A stretch of 64,000 nucleotides of DNA from Nostoc sp. ATCC 43529 (GCA_003326205.1 LWTK01000031.1:124001-188000); one strand, 5' to 3'; positions 45,357 through 55,978 are shown, counted from the first letter of the stretch. Notes: generated by a model from the sequence alone, not told the origin. Translations and numbers: made by a program.

Positions 45357-46526
45357 GTGCAGCATCAAAAAGAAAATTTTAGTTCAACATCAGCATCTAT
45401 TCTCACTTTGGGATTAGGCTGGTTTCCTAAAAATCCCGGAGGATTGGAAAGGTATATTTATGAACTAACTCATAAATTAGCAGCAAATCAAGACGAAATT
45501 GAATTATGCGGAGTTGGGCTACCAGAAGCTGAACCAAATTCCCCAATTAAGCTGACTAACTTAGCTGCTGTTGATACTAATATTTGTCAAAGATTATGGT
45601 CAATTCGCAGAAATTTCCAGAAAACTAGAACAAATAAGCCAGATGCAATTAATCTGCACTTTGCATTATACAGCTTTCCTATTTTAGATATTTTACCAAA
45701 AAAAGTACCTGTGACTTTTAACTTTCATGGTCCTTGGGCTTTTGAAAGTAAGCAGGAAGTGGTTAATAAAAATCTCAGTCTTTTGATTAAATATTGGCTG
45801 ATAGAACAAACTACTTATAATCGATGCGATCGCTTTATTGTTCTGAGCAAAGCTTTTGGCAATATTTTACATCAAAAATATCAAGTACCGTGGAGCAAAA
45901 TTAATGTTATCCCTGGTGGAGTTGATATTAATTGGTTTCAACCAAATTTATCACGCCAACAAGCTTGTAGACAATTAGGCTGGCCTGATAATCGTCGGAT
46001 TCTATTTACATCACGCCGCTTGGTACATCGCACTGGAGTTGATAAATTATTACAAGCGATCGCTATTATTAAACCCAGAATACCAGATATTTGGCTGGCG
46101 ATCGCCGGTCGCGGTCATATCCAATCTGCGCTACAACAACAAGCCACAGAATTGGGCTTAGACGATAACGTTAAATTCTTAGGTTTTCTACCTGATGATC
46201 AATTACCAATAGCTTATCAAGCTGCTGAATTAACTGTCGTTCCTAGTCAATCTTTTGAAGGATTTGGATTAGTAATAGTTGAATCTCTAGCTTCTGGTAC
46301 TCCAGTTTTATGTACTCCCGTAGGCGGAATGCCAGAAATTTTAACAGAATTTTCACCCGATTTAATTACTACTTCCACTGAAGCATCAGCTATCGCTGAA
46401 AAATTAGAACAAGCACTACTAGTAAATATTCCCATTCCTTCACGAGAAGCCTGTCGCCAATATACGATTACACATTATGATTGGAATCAAATTGCCCAGC
46501 GAGTCCGGAGTATTTTATTACAATAG
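45357..46526 (+). CDS. Glycosyltransferase family 4
   Basis: The protein of about 389 residues has a GT-B fold: N-terminal GWFPKNPGGLERYIYELT, then INVIPGGVDINWF, LFTSRRLVHRTGVDKLLQAI, VKFLGFLPDDQLPIAYQAAEL and the donor-binding PSQSFEGFGLVIVESLASGTPVL with the E-x7-E motif. The frame is open upstream to TTG 45321, but that codon lies in the end of a MITE. GTG 45357, with AGGA at good distance, is a better start. It probably builds an exported polysaccharide or glycolipid with the next gene. Confidence 0.88.
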   Translation: MQHQKENFSSTSASILTLGLGWFPKNPGGLERYIYELTHKLAANQDEIELCGVGLPEAEPNSPIKLTNLAAVDTNICQRLWSIRRNFQKTRTNKPDAINLHFALYSFPILDILPKKVPVTFNFHGPWAFESKQEVVNKNLSLLIKYWLIEQTTYNRCDRFIVLSKAFGNILHQKYQVPWSKINVIPGGVDINWFQPNLSRQQACRQLGWPDNRRILFTSRRLVHRTGVDKLLQAIAIIKPRIPDIWLAIAGRGHIQSALQQQATELGLDDNVKFLGFLPDDQLPIAYQAAELTVVPSQSFEGFGLVIVESLASGTPVLCTPVGGMPEILTEFSPDLITTSTEASAIAEKLEQALLVNIPIPSREACRQYTITHYDWNQIAQRVRSILLQ

Positions 46527-46577
46527 AATGGATAATTGATTTTTAAAATATAATTCCACCAATAGACAATTTTATAG

Positions 46578-46597
46578 AGACGCGATTCATCGCGTCT
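46578..46597. repeat. Palindromic hairpin (AGACGCGA/TCGCGTCT)
   Basis: This is a third copy of the dispersed palindrome also found twice at 14833-14881. It lies between the two glycosyltransferase genes and is followed by TTTA. Confidence 0.8.
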
Positions 46598-46651
46598 TTA
46601 TCCCAAAATAGGTACATCATCAATAAAATTATCTAACGAAACAAAAATTTT

Positions 46652-47791
46652 ATGAAAATTCTTTTTTTAGACCAAAGCGGTAAACCAGGTGGTGCAGAAT
46701 TATGTTTAATAGATATAGCTAAACCCTATGGGCATGATGCTTTAGTAGGTTTATTTGCAGATGGCTCCTTTAAAGAGTTACTACTGCAAAATAATATTCC
46801 AGTAGAAGTTTTGAGAACTGAGGCGATCGCAGTTCGCAAAGAAAGCGGTTTAATCCACGGTTTAAATACTTTAAGACAACTTCTACCTTTAATTAATAAG
46901 GTAGTTAAAAAAGCGCGGAAATATGATTTAATATATGCCAACACCCAAAAGGCATTAGTTGTAGGAGCAATAGCGAGTTTTTTTAGTCGTCGTCCTCTGG
47001 TTTATCATTTACATGATATTCTTTCCACAGAACACTTTAGCCAAACTAATCTTCGCGTAGCCGTCAACCTTGCTAATCGTTTTGCATCATTAGTAATTGC
47101 TAATTCCCAAGCTAGTAAAACAGCTTTTATAGAAGCAGGAGGACGGCAAGATATCATCGAAGTTGTCTATAACGGCTTTGAACCTAAAAATTATCAAGCT
47201 AATGAATCTAACATCAAAAGATTGCAGCAAAATTTAGAATTAGAAGGAAAATTTGTAGTTGGACATTTTAGCAGACTTGCACCTTGGAAAGGGCAGCATA
47301 TTTTAATTGATGCCCTTGCTCAATGTCCGCCACAGGTAACAGCAATTTTAGTCGGCGATGCCCTATTTGGCGAACAAAATTACGTCGAACAGTTACACCA
47401 ACAAGTTGCAAAATTGGAACTAGAAAACCGCGTCAAATTTTTAGGCTTTCGTTCAGATATTCCCCAATTAATGGCAGCTTGTGACTTAGTAGCACACACT
47501 TCAACGTCTCCAGAACCTTTTGGCAGAGTAATTGTTGAGGCGATGCTATGTGAAAAACCTGTAATTGCAGCCAAAGCTGGCGGTGCAATGGAATTAGTTG
47601 AACACGGACTGAATGGTTTTCTGGTAGCGCCAGGAGAACCCCAAGAACTTGCACAAGCGATTGTCACCTGTCTTCAAGAGACAGAAATAACTGCAACTAT
47701 AGCGAAGAATGCCATAATTAATGCTAGTCAACGTTTTGATGTTGCAACTATTAATCACCAAATTGCTCAACTGCTGTCCGAGAGAATATAA
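46652..47791 (+). CDS. Glycosyltransferase family 4
   Basis: The 379-residue GT-B enzyme begins with FLDQSGKPGGAELCLIDIA. It shows YANTQKALVVGAIASFFSRRPLVYHLHD, VVGHFSRLAPWKGQHILIDAL, VKFLGFRSDIPQLMAACDLVAHTS and PEPFGRVIVEAMLCEKPVIAAKAGGAMELV with the E-x7-E donor site. The acceptor is unknown. Same strand as the preceding glycosyltransferase, 125 bp away. Confidence 0.88.
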   Translation: MKILFLDQSGKPGGAELCLIDIAKPYGHDALVGLFADGSFKELLLQNNIPVEVLRTEAIAVRKESGLIHGLNTLRQLLPLINKVVKKARKYDLIYANTQKALVVGAIASFFSRRPLVYHLHDILSTEHFSQTNLRVAVNLANRFASLVIANSQASKTAFIEAGGRQDIIEVVYNGFEPKNYQANESNIKRLQQNLELEGKFVVGHFSRLAPWKGQHILIDALAQCPPQVTAILVGDALFGEQNYVEQLHQQVAKLELENRVKFLGFRSDIPQLMAACDLVAHTSTSPEPFGRVIVEAMLCEKPVIAAKAGGAMELVEHGLNGFLVAPGEPQELAQAIVTCLQETEITATIAKNAIINASQRFDVATINHQIAQLLSERI

Positions 47792-47800
47792 TAAATCCCT

Positions 47801-47829
47801 GTAGAGACGTTGCATTGCAACGTCTCTAC
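47801..47829. terminator. 14-bp perfect hairpin between convergent genes
   Basis: GTAGAGACGTTGCA (47801-47814) pairs with TGCAACGTCTCTAC (47816-47829). It lies 9 bp after the glycosyltransferase stop and 25 bp before the end of the convergent gene, fitting a bidirectional terminator. The palindrome is of a dispersed type. Confidence 0.7.
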
Positions 47830-47853
47830 ATTTGGGTTCATACCCCTATGTAG

Positions 47854-48225
47854 CTACAAACCGACTAATTCACGAGATTCAAAATCAGTGAGTTGTTGAG
47901 CGATCGCTAATCTGGCTTCTAACTTTGCTACACTAAACTGGTTACGCAGATATTCTAAATGGCCGATGGCATTTGCCTTTTCCCCAGTCAACCGGATTAA
48001 AGTATCCATCGCCTTTTGATATTCCTGATTCACAAGCAGCACTTCAAAACGCCGCGCCTTGCGTTGAGCATCATTTTTCAAATCCATCTCAAAGGCGGCG
48101 ACGCGATCTGCATTGCCTTCAAATCGATTAATCTGGTGCTGCACTGCCATCAACTGAGAATCTATTTCATTAGCCCGTTGAGCAGCTTGGGCGATCGCAG
48201 CTGGATAATGACTCAGTTGCATCAT
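47854..48225 (-). CDS. Small coiled-coil protein, unknown function
   Basis: The 123-residue protein is almost entirely helical and charged (IAQAAQRANEIDSQLMAVQHQINRFEGN, EMDLKNDAQRKARRFEVLLV, LTGEKANAIGHLEYLRNQFSVAKLEARLA). It suggests an antiparallel coiled coil without membrane or signal segments. No recognised domain. Its codon use and lack of frame damage suggest a real gene. Confidence 0.6.
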   Translation of the reverse strand: MMQLSHYPAAIAQAAQRANEIDSQLMAVQHQINRFEGNADRVAAFEMDLKNDAQRKARRFEVLLVNQEYQKAMDTLIRLTGEKANAIGHLEYLRNQFSVAKLEARLAIAQQLTDFESRELVGL

Positions 48226-48421
48226 CTAATAATTTTCCTCTGTGGTTAAGAATTTTAGGCTTAAGTATAAAACTAACCCCGGAATCCATTTCCCAAAAGG
48301 CTGTCACAGAGAAGTTTACACTTAACCAGGTTTATAAACCCTATATATCTATTATAGTCAAATATACTAAAAACGTACTGATTTTACCCGACTCAAAGAC
48401 TTAGGACTTACGCAAGTGTCA

Positions 48422-48733
48422 CTATGCTCTTTGCTCATGTTGTAAAGGAGTCAAATGAATCACTACTCGCTGATTAAGAGCCTGAGCGATTTTTTGGAGC
48501 ATTGACAGAGAGTGTCCCTCGTAATCAGCATCTTCCAGTCGAGCAATCACAGGCTGTTTTGTGCCAACAAGTTCAGCCAGTTGTTTCTGTGTTAACCCTG
48601 CTTTTGTTCTAGCTTCATAAATCAACTGTGCCACTTCTGCATTGATTGAAGCTTCTGCTACCATGACCTCAAGCTCAGGGTCGCTGCTAGTCATTTGGTC
48701 AATGATTTTTATCGCATTGCTAGTCTTACCCAT
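48422..48733 (-). CDS. higA: XRE-family antitoxin (HigA-like)
   Basis: The 103-residue protein has a helix-turn-helix of the Cro/CI type (LIYEARTKAGLTQKQLAELVGTKQPVIARLEDADYEGHSLSMLQKIAQAL), followed by VVIHLTP. Its ATG overlaps the end of the toxin gene by 8 bases. Toxin-first order and overlap are typical of higBA modules. It should neutralise the toxin and repress the operon at the palindrome upstream. Confidence 0.85.
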   Translation of the reverse strand: MGKTSNAIKIIDQMTSSDPELEVMVAEASINAEVAQLIYEARTKAGLTQKQLAELVGTKQPVIARLEDADYEGHSLSMLQKIAQALNQRVVIHLTPLQHEQRA

Positions 48734-49118
48734 CCTCTTGCTCCTCTACGTAGGTATGAACTTCTGGGTTTTCTTCAAATAAAAGCTTTCGTGCGATGGC
48801 TCGTTCAATATCAAATGGTGGTACAGCTGCTTCTTCTTTCGTAATAGCGTGAGCGAGAATTGCCACATTTTGACCATGAAAGAAGTACAGGATGCGGTAT
48901 TGCACGCGAATATGCTTTGCCCGAAGCTCATATATTCCATCGCGCAAGTAATCGGCCGCCGGACGACGGAGTTCGTATCCTGATGCCGCCAATTGCTTGA
49001 TTCGAGCAACACAGTTTGCATAACCTTTGCGGTCTTGTTTCAAAAGTTGTGTCAGCCATTCAAGGACAGGAACTTCGCCTTCTGCTTCCTGGTAGAAAAC
49101 AACACCGGTTTCAGGCAC
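48726..49118 (-). CDS. higB: RelE/HigB-family toxin
   Basis: The 130-residue protein matches the phage-derived Gp49/HigB branch of RelE toxins: VLEWLTQLLKQDRKGYANCVARIKQLAASG, RRPAADYLRDGIYELRAKHIRVQYRILYFFHG and VAILAHAITKE. Such toxins cut mRNA on the ribosome. The start is GTG 49118 with AAAGGG upstream. The C-terminal about 30 residues (FDIERAIARKLLFEENPEV) are longer than in the shortest HigB proteins. Confidence 0.85.
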   Translation of the reverse strand: MPETGVVFYQEAEGEVPVLEWLTQLLKQDRKGYANCVARIKQLAASGYELRRPAADYLRDGIYELRAKHIRVQYRILYFFHGQNVAILAHAITKEEAAVPPFDIERAIARKLLFEENPEVHTYVEEQEDG

Positions 49119-49133
49119 AGCATCCCTTTAAAC

Positions 49134-49151
49134 TATAACAATATTGTTATA
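49134..49151. promoter_or_regulatory. 18-bp perfect palindrome upstream of higBA
   Basis: TATAACAAT followed by ATTGTTATA is a perfect inverted repeat 16 bases before the toxin start. Its position suggests the operator bound by the HigA antitoxin or toxin-antitoxin complex, overlapping the promoter. The rest of 49152-49440 shows only a G-rich GGGGGAGCA repeat near 49315-49330. Confidence 0.7.
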
Positions 49152-49440
49152 TTAAGGCAACAAAAGAAACTCTAGTAATTAATTTCTTACCAAGTATTCC
49201 CGCAGTTCAGGGATACTTGGTTTTTGAGAGTCCTTGATTAGCAACTGTATTGCCCAGTTGGGGCGGGAGCAACGCGAAAAAGTGAGATGTATCGTCTAAT
49301 GAGCTTTCTTGAGCAGGGGGAGCAGGGGGAGTCAAGAGAAAATTTTAGCAATTTTTAATACTAAAATGTTCTGAAATATACTTAAATTCTTTCTCTCCCC
49401 CAATGCCAACAATATCTCTAATGAAATGCTGCACCCTACC

Positions 49441-49704
49441 TCAAGCCGCTTCCCGTAGTTGTGACGGTACACTCACCTCTGGAAACGAAAGCGAGAGTTG
49501 TTCGGCTTGAGGTACCGCAGCTTGTTCTAACACTTGAACTTCGATATTTACACTCACCAAATAACTGCCTGTGTCTGCGCCAACTGCTTCAGCAATTAAT
49601 TTGGCAATATCCGGACGCTTAGCTGTCAAAGGGTCACGTAAAATGCAGCGATCCCATTCATGCTTAGCAGTCGGATTGAGGTTGAGAATATAATGCTTCA
49701 TCAT
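49441..49704 (-). CDS. Small hypothetical protein
   Basis: The 87-residue protein begins MMKHYILNLNPTAKHEWDRCILRDPLTAKRPDIAKLIAEAVG and ends with a Gln/Ala/Pro-rich tail. It has no signal or membrane segment. I recognise no domain. It has no obvious operon partner. A G-rich repeat region lies upstream (about 49813-49865). Confidence 0.5.
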   Translation of the reverse strand: MMKHYILNLNPTAKHEWDRCILRDPLTAKRPDIAKLIAEAVGADTGSYLVSVNIEVQVLEQAAVPQAEQLSLSFPEVSVPSQLREAA

Positions 49705-49929
49705 CGAACTAACCCTTTAACCCATCTTCCAGAAGGTTTTCACACAGCCATTGTGCCTTTGGCTAGACTTTGCCAACGCTATCTATATTATAGTACTTTT
49801 GTACTAAACTGGAAATGGGGACTGGGGAATGGGGGACTGGGCATCGGGCATTGGGGATGGGGAGTATTAACTATTGACTAACGAGTTATTCCCCTTGTCC
49901 CCTTGTCCCCTTGTCCCTACTCCATATTC

Positions 49930-51768
49930 CTAATTAGATTTGCCATTACTCTGTAAATTTAACAACTCAGTATCACCTAGCAAAATTGCTTGTTGAGGTA
50001 CAGAGATTGAAATTCCGGCTTCATCTAGGGCGATTTTGAGGCGGCGGCGAAACTCTCGTGCGACATCCCATTGTTTGAGGGGTTGTGTTTTAATCCAGAC
50101 ACGAATAATCAAACCGCGATCGCCAAATTGATCTATTCCTAAAACTTGGGGGGGTTCTAAGATTTGAGACCGCCATTGCAGTTCTTGATTCATCTTGTCT
50201 GCAACAGTTTTAATCAACTTCAAAGCCTCTTCTGTATCGGCTTGGTAAGCGATGGGAATCGTTAAATCGGCTCGCGACCAACGGCTAGAAAGATTGGCAA
50301 CAACTTTTATTTCACTATTGGGAATGGTGATTAACCGTCCTTCGGAATCCCGCACCTGGGTCATCCGCAGATTTAAGTTTTCTACTAAACCTCCCACATT
50401 TCCTACATTAATCACATCGCCTAAAGCGTACTGGTCTTCCAGGATGATCAAGAAACCGTTAATAGCATCTTTAATCAAGTTCTGCGAAGCTAAGGATACG
50501 GCAACACCAACCAAACTCGCACCGGCTAGCAAGGGGACGATATCTATACCCAAGGATACCAGCGCCAGCAAAAAGCCTACTCCAACGCAGATAGCTGTAG
50601 CAATACTTTTAGTCACACCAGAAAATGTCGAAACTCGGAGTTGCAGACGCGCAGAATCTTCTGGGGTAATAAAAACAGTACTTCTGATCAAAGTGGAGCT
50701 GAACCGATCAATCAAGGCATAGCTCAGACGTACTGCTACGTAAGTTACCAATAACACAACACCTAATCGCAAAGGAAATTGGGCAGCTGTGAGAATTGCT
50801 ACTTGAAATCCTCGCGTGTAGGGAAACAAACCCAAGATAAAGAAACTTCCGCCTCCCCAAATTCCTGCTTGAGTTAGCTGGAATAACCTTCTCTTAACTT
50901 CTTCTACATGTCGGACTTGCTGTTGATTTAGTTGTGTTGTAATTGGTTGAGCCGTTGTTAAAGTTGGGGAATTGAAGAGTTCGTTTTGGGCTTGGGAGAT
51001 AACGGAGTCTGACTTTTTTCTGGAACGTCTCTGCCACCCATATACCGCTGAACTCATAATAATCATTGCCAGTGCGGTAGCCCCAGCAATTTTACCTTGG
51101 TCGATTAAAAATTGAGTTTGTCTCTCTTGTCTTGCCTGTTGTAAGTCTTCTTTTAATGAGTCAGCGATTTGATTTGCCGACGTTGACATATCCACCTGTC
51201 GCAGTCCAGCATCTTCAGAGGTGACGGTCATCAGATATTGGTCGTTGACATAAATTACCGGTAAGTCGTTGACTTTGCGAACTTCTACCTTGACTGGTGT
51301 GTTTGCTGGTAACTGAAAATAATATTGGCTAATTGCTTCTAGTTTATTTTGGATGTCTTCTAAACGCTCAGGAAAGTTAGTTTTTGATGCGGCTATCTGA
51401 AATAAGCGACGACCATCCAAATAAATCCAGCCGGAAACAACTCTTTCATTGGAATCATTGCTCGTAGTGCTGGGAGTTTGCAAATTCGGTAAAAAAGGAA
51501 TCTGGGCGGTGGCTTTTGGCACAGCTACAACGCTTATAGCCATCGAAGTTGCGATCGCCATTATTACACCCGAACCTTTGCGGCCTTTCGGTGACACACT
51601 CTTTTTAGACAAGTGGGACGCTTGATTGGGAGCCTCCAAGTGTGGTACAGGCTTAGCGATGTTACCAAGGTATGTTCCTGCTTTTAATACCTGTCTCTGC
51701 TCCTTTGAACCATTAGCAAAGCTGGGTAATAGAACTCCCTTCACGGCCGCCAAAAATTGAAAGCGCAC
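49930..51768 (-). CDS. Mechanosensitive ion channel, MscS family
   Basis: The 612-residue protein has a long N-terminal part, with a signal-like segment at about residues 69-90 (IMAIATSMAISVVAVPKATAQ). A periplasmic region and several membrane helices follow. The MscS core shows VTKSIATAICVGVGFLLALVSLGIDIVPLLAGASLVGVAVSLASQNLIKDAINGFLIILEDQYALGDVI split over the pore helix and beta domain, with a C-terminal alpha/beta domain. GTG 51768 is supported by a near-perfect AAGGAGGT site 6 bases upstream. The extra residues before the signal-like segment are unusual. Confidence 0.9.
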   Translation of the reverse strand: MRFQFLAAVKGVLLPSFANGSKEQRQVLKAGTYLGNIAKPVPHLEAPNQASHLSKKSVSPKGRKGSGVIMAIATSMAISVVAVPKATAQIPFLPNLQTPSTTSNDSNERVVSGWIYLDGRRLFQIAASKTNFPERLEDIQNKLEAISQYYFQLPANTPVKVEVRKVNDLPVIYVNDQYLMTVTSEDAGLRQVDMSTSANQIADSLKEDLQQARQERQTQFLIDQGKIAGATALAMIIMSSAVYGWQRRSRKKSDSVISQAQNELFNSPTLTTAQPITTQLNQQQVRHVEEVKRRLFQLTQAGIWGGGSFFILGLFPYTRGFQVAILTAAQFPLRLGVVLLVTYVAVRLSYALIDRFSSTLIRSTVFITPEDSARLQLRVSTFSGVTKSIATAICVGVGFLLALVSLGIDIVPLLAGASLVGVAVSLASQNLIKDAINGFLIILEDQYALGDVINVGNVGGLVENLNLRMTQVRDSEGRLITIPNSEIKVVANLSSRWSRADLTIPIAYQADTEEALKLIKTVADKMNQELQWRSQILEPPQVLGIDQFGDRGLIIRVWIKTQPLKQWDVAREFRRRLKIALDEAGISISVPQQAILLGDTELLNLQSNGKSN

Positions 51769-52154
51769 TCAAACACCTCCTTGAGTAAAATTTACCATTG
51801 ATTAATTTCATAACCATCCTGCTCAATAAATCTGAGTAAATGTACCTATCTAAAGTTAAGTATTTCCCTCCAAATGATAAATTTTTGGTGTTTTTTTGAT
51901 AATGATCCATCTTTAGACAGATGAAATTGTACTGAGAATGGGCAACTAAAGCTAAGAATAGTCATACTCTTACCAAAGATAAAACAAAAAGGAAAAAGCT
52001 GGCGATGAAGTTGACATTAGGCTAATCAAACGTCAAGCTAGTTTTGAGGACTCTTGACTAGTAATTTGCTTTCTCTGAAGCGAAAATTGCCAGTCGTAGA
52101 ATAACCTAGTAGAGTGCGTAGATTGTACGTAACTTTTTCACATTTTTGAGGTAA

Positions 52155-53438
<1,284 letters not shown>

Positions 53439-53469
53439 TGTTAATTGATGTTAATTGATTAATTTTTTG

Positions 53470-53500
53470 GGGATAGGCTTTTGGGCTTATCCCTTTTTTT
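53470..53500 (+). terminator. Intrinsic terminator after ahcY
   Basis: GGGATAGGC (53470-53478) pairs with GCTTATCCC (53485-53493), with one G-U pair, followed by seven T residues. It lies about 30 bp after the ahcY stop. Confidence 0.85.
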
Positions 53501-53693
53501 ATATTTCGCACAAAGAAGCAAAGGAAGATAAGTAATATTTTTTTAATATAGGAATCCGGTTTGATTCCTGAAATTATTTGCGTGGATAGGCAAGAGACAA
53601 AAGGCAACAGGATTCTAAAAGATTAAATGTACGGAGTTTTTTCAAAAATAAAATAGTAATTTTATACAATTTGTTAATATCGCATATGAAATC

Positions 53694-54269
53694 ATGTTTA
53701 GCAATTTTATTATGAAACAACTTAAAGAAGCAGTCCGGCAAGCCATATCAGAACATAATTGGTATTGTGCACTTGCAGGTGCATTAATACTACCAGATAT
53801 TTGTAGCTCATTGGATAAACCTGAAATGATGACCAAGGTTAAGGAACGCTATGTAGGCTGGTATAACAGTTATGTAATAGAAAACTATACTGGGATTGCA
53901 GGCTCCTTCAATGAAGAAGAATATGTATTTGATGAAAGCAAAAAAATTATTTTTCTTAGTGGTGAAGATTGTTATGCTTTACGATGTGCATACTTACATA
54001 ATGGTCTAGATGAAATTACAAAACAAAGAGCTAGAGAATCACTTAATAAATTTAGATTTGTAACTCCATCAGAATCAGGTGAGCAATCTAAACATCTCCA
54101 AAAAACTATTACTTTCTATGATGATAAACGAGAAGTTTTACAATTAGAAGTAGATAAATTTTGCGAAGATATTTGTAGTGGAGTAGACAAATGGGAAGCT
54201 AATGTTGAAACAGTAAGCTCTATTCAAAACAAACTCGGAGAGCTTTTAACAATTTATGAAGGTCAGTAA
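53694..54269 (+). CDS. Putative HEPN-like protein, unknown function
   Basis: The 191-residue helical protein contains RCAYLH (Arg97 to His102), which fits the R-x4-H motif of HEPN ribonucleases and nucleotide-binding proteins. The surrounding context is CYALRCAYLHNGLDEI. It is otherwise charged and without membrane segments. The assignment rests on this motif and on helix content. ATG 53712 is an alternative start. It is the first gene of the accessory island after ahcY and precedes another HEPN-type gene. Confidence 0.55.
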   Translation: MFSNFIMKQLKEAVRQAISEHNWYCALAGALILPDICSSLDKPEMMTKVKERYVGWYNSYVIENYTGIAGSFNEEEYVFDESKKIIFLSGEDCYALRCAYLHNGLDEITKQRARESLNKFRFVTPSESGEQSKHLQKTITFYDDKREVLQLEVDKFCEDICSGVDKWEANVETVSSIQNKLGELLTIYEGQ

Positions 54270-54277
54270 ATCTTAAG

Positions 54278-54349
54278 TAGGGTGCGTTAGGCATTCACCT
54301 GATATTTTTCGTGACAAATAATCTGGAAGTACGTGCCTAACATACCCTA
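54278..54349. repeat. Inverted repeat (TAGGGTGCGTTAGGCA ... TGCCTAACATACCCTA)
   Basis: Arms at 54278-54293 and 54334-54349 match at 14 of 16 positions. The sequence is related to the GGGTGCGTTA element at 41835-41915. It lies between the two HEPN-type genes. Confidence 0.8.
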
Positions 54350-54466
54350 AAATAATTTTATCTTTACTTTATAAATAGCCTCTAAAATCATAATTTAAAA
54401 GAATACTAGAGGATTATAAATCGGCTAGTTTATTGGATTTTAACCAAGCAAGCAGGAGGTTGTCTT

Positions 54467-54526
54467 ATGCAAGGAATGAATTATTCAGAATTAGTAAAAA
54501 CTTGGGCTTATCACAAAAGTAATTAA
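54467..54526 (+). CDS. Possible 19-residue peptide with strong ribosome site
   Basis: ATG 54467 to TAA 54524-54526 encodes MQGMNYSELVKTWAYHKSN. AGGAGGT at 54454-54460 is a near-perfect ribosome site with 6-base spacing, stronger than most in this window. The next gene starts 21 bases after its stop with its own AAGGAG. It could be a real small protein, a leader peptide, or the start of a decayed gene. Confidence 0.45.
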   Translation: MQGMNYSELVKTWAYHKSN

Positions 54527-54547
54527 ATCAAGGAGATTTTTGACAAT

Positions 54548-55978
54548 ATGGGTTTACCTACAATTCCAGCATTAGAGGCGCTTCTTGGCAGTTTAACCAT
54601 CTCACAGCCTCAAAATTCTTCAGATTATAAATCTGTTGTAGCAGTTGAACAAGCTTTTGGTAGCTCAAATACAAAAACGCCTACCGTTCTGTATCCAGAA
54701 TATAAATTATGGTATCAAGATTCTCTTGAATTTTCATTCGATGCACTAACAAGAAAATTACGATCCGAGTTGGAGAAGACAAAGCATCCTCATAATGAGG
54801 GAGTTATAAAAGCCATTTTAGCGGCTTATTGTTTAGAACCTAAGCGTAAAGATAGACCAATAGATTATCTAAATAAAATATTAGACTCTATTGTTTCCAT
54901 TGAGTTATCACAGATTTTTATATTACCATTTTCATTAGATGATTTTTCATGTAGTTTTGGCTCATTCACAATTCAAAACTTTGATGGTGAAAGATTTAGC
55001 CGACTTGAGTATAGATGCAAAAAAGCTAGTTGTGATTACTTTGATAGATATAAAGATGACCTAAAAGGAAAATTAGCTATTCAAAAAACATCTTATAGTG
55101 TAAAAGTAATACAATATTGGAAGGATTTAGTTAGGAAACTTAATTGTGAATATGGAAGTAGTTGGCAGTACTCTGGTAATAGCCACTTAGACAATATAAT
55201 TTATAATTACTTTGAGCAAATCAGTAACGATTATGCAAATAAATTTTGGCTTACCTTCGAGAAAGAGCAACATTTATTGACTGCTGCTGGTGGAAATTTT
55301 TTTGATGAGAGAAGTCTGAAACAATTCCCTTTTGGTACTTTTGTTAGTATATTTCTCAAGTTTCAAGGTGATAGTTATGGTTATGGCGTACCTCTAACAA
55401 AAGGTATTTTTGCATTTAACTGGCTTGGAGGAGACAAAAAGTTTAACAAAATTAAGGATAGATTAAAATCTGAATTTGATACTGATATCGATGACGATAA
55501 AATCTCTATACCTCAAACTATACAACAATTTATATTTATATCGTTTTTTGGAAAAGCAAAACGAAATTTATTAGATGAACAATTTAATGAATCTTTTTTA
55601 AACTTTGTTATTGCACTTGATTTAGTTTTCGGTGAAAAGGGAGCCTCTACAAAGTCTATTTCTGAACGTGTTGCTTTGATTACATTTAAAAAACTTGCTA
55701 ATAATTTCTTAGATCAAAAGAAGAAGCTCAAAGACATTTATGACGCACGTAGCAAATATGTTCATGAATGTCAAACTGTCGAAACTAAACTTTTAGAGGA
55801 AGTAGAGGTAATATGTCAAGAAGTTTTTTTCTGTATGCTAAGACATCGTAATTATTTGCAAAACGAAGAAGATTTAAAAAAATGGCAGAAAAAAATAGAT
55901 TTTCTGGTTACAGCGATTGATGCTGAAGAGTTACAACCAGACAGTAAGTATGAACAAATAGGGATTTGGGTAAAATAA
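54548..55978 (+). CDS. Apea-like HEPN domain protein
   Basis: The 476-residue protein has a large unclassified N-terminal part. Its C-terminal region fits the Apea-like HEPN family: FLNFVIALDLVFGEKG, SISERVALITFKKLANNF and LKDIYDARSKYVHECQ, with Arg401 and His406 forming R-x4-H. HEPN proteins are often metal-independent RNases in toxin or antiphage systems, but a conserved motif alone does not prove nuclease activity. AAGGAG precedes the ATG. It follows the small peptide frame and another HEPN-type gene. Confidence 0.75.
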   Translation: MGLPTIPALEALLGSLTISQPQNSSDYKSVVAVEQAFGSSNTKTPTVLYPEYKLWYQDSLEFSFDALTRKLRSELEKTKHPHNEGVIKAILAAYCLEPKRKDRPIDYLNKILDSIVSIELSQIFILPFSLDDFSCSFGSFTIQNFDGERFSRLEYRCKKASCDYFDRYKDDLKGKLAIQKTSYSVKVIQYWKDLVRKLNCEYGSSWQYSGNSHLDNIIYNYFEQISNDYANKFWLTFEKEQHLLTAAGGNFFDERSLKQFPFGTFVSIFLKFQGDSYGYGVPLTKGIFAFNWLGGDKKFNKIKDRLKSEFDTDIDDDKISIPQTIQQFIFISFFGKAKRNLLDEQFNESFLNFVIALDLVFGEKGASTKSISERVALITFKKLANNFLDQKKKLKDIYDARSKYVHECQTVETKLLEEVEVICQEVFFCMLRHRNYLQNEEDLKKWQKKIDFLVTAIDAEELQPDSKYEQIGIWVK

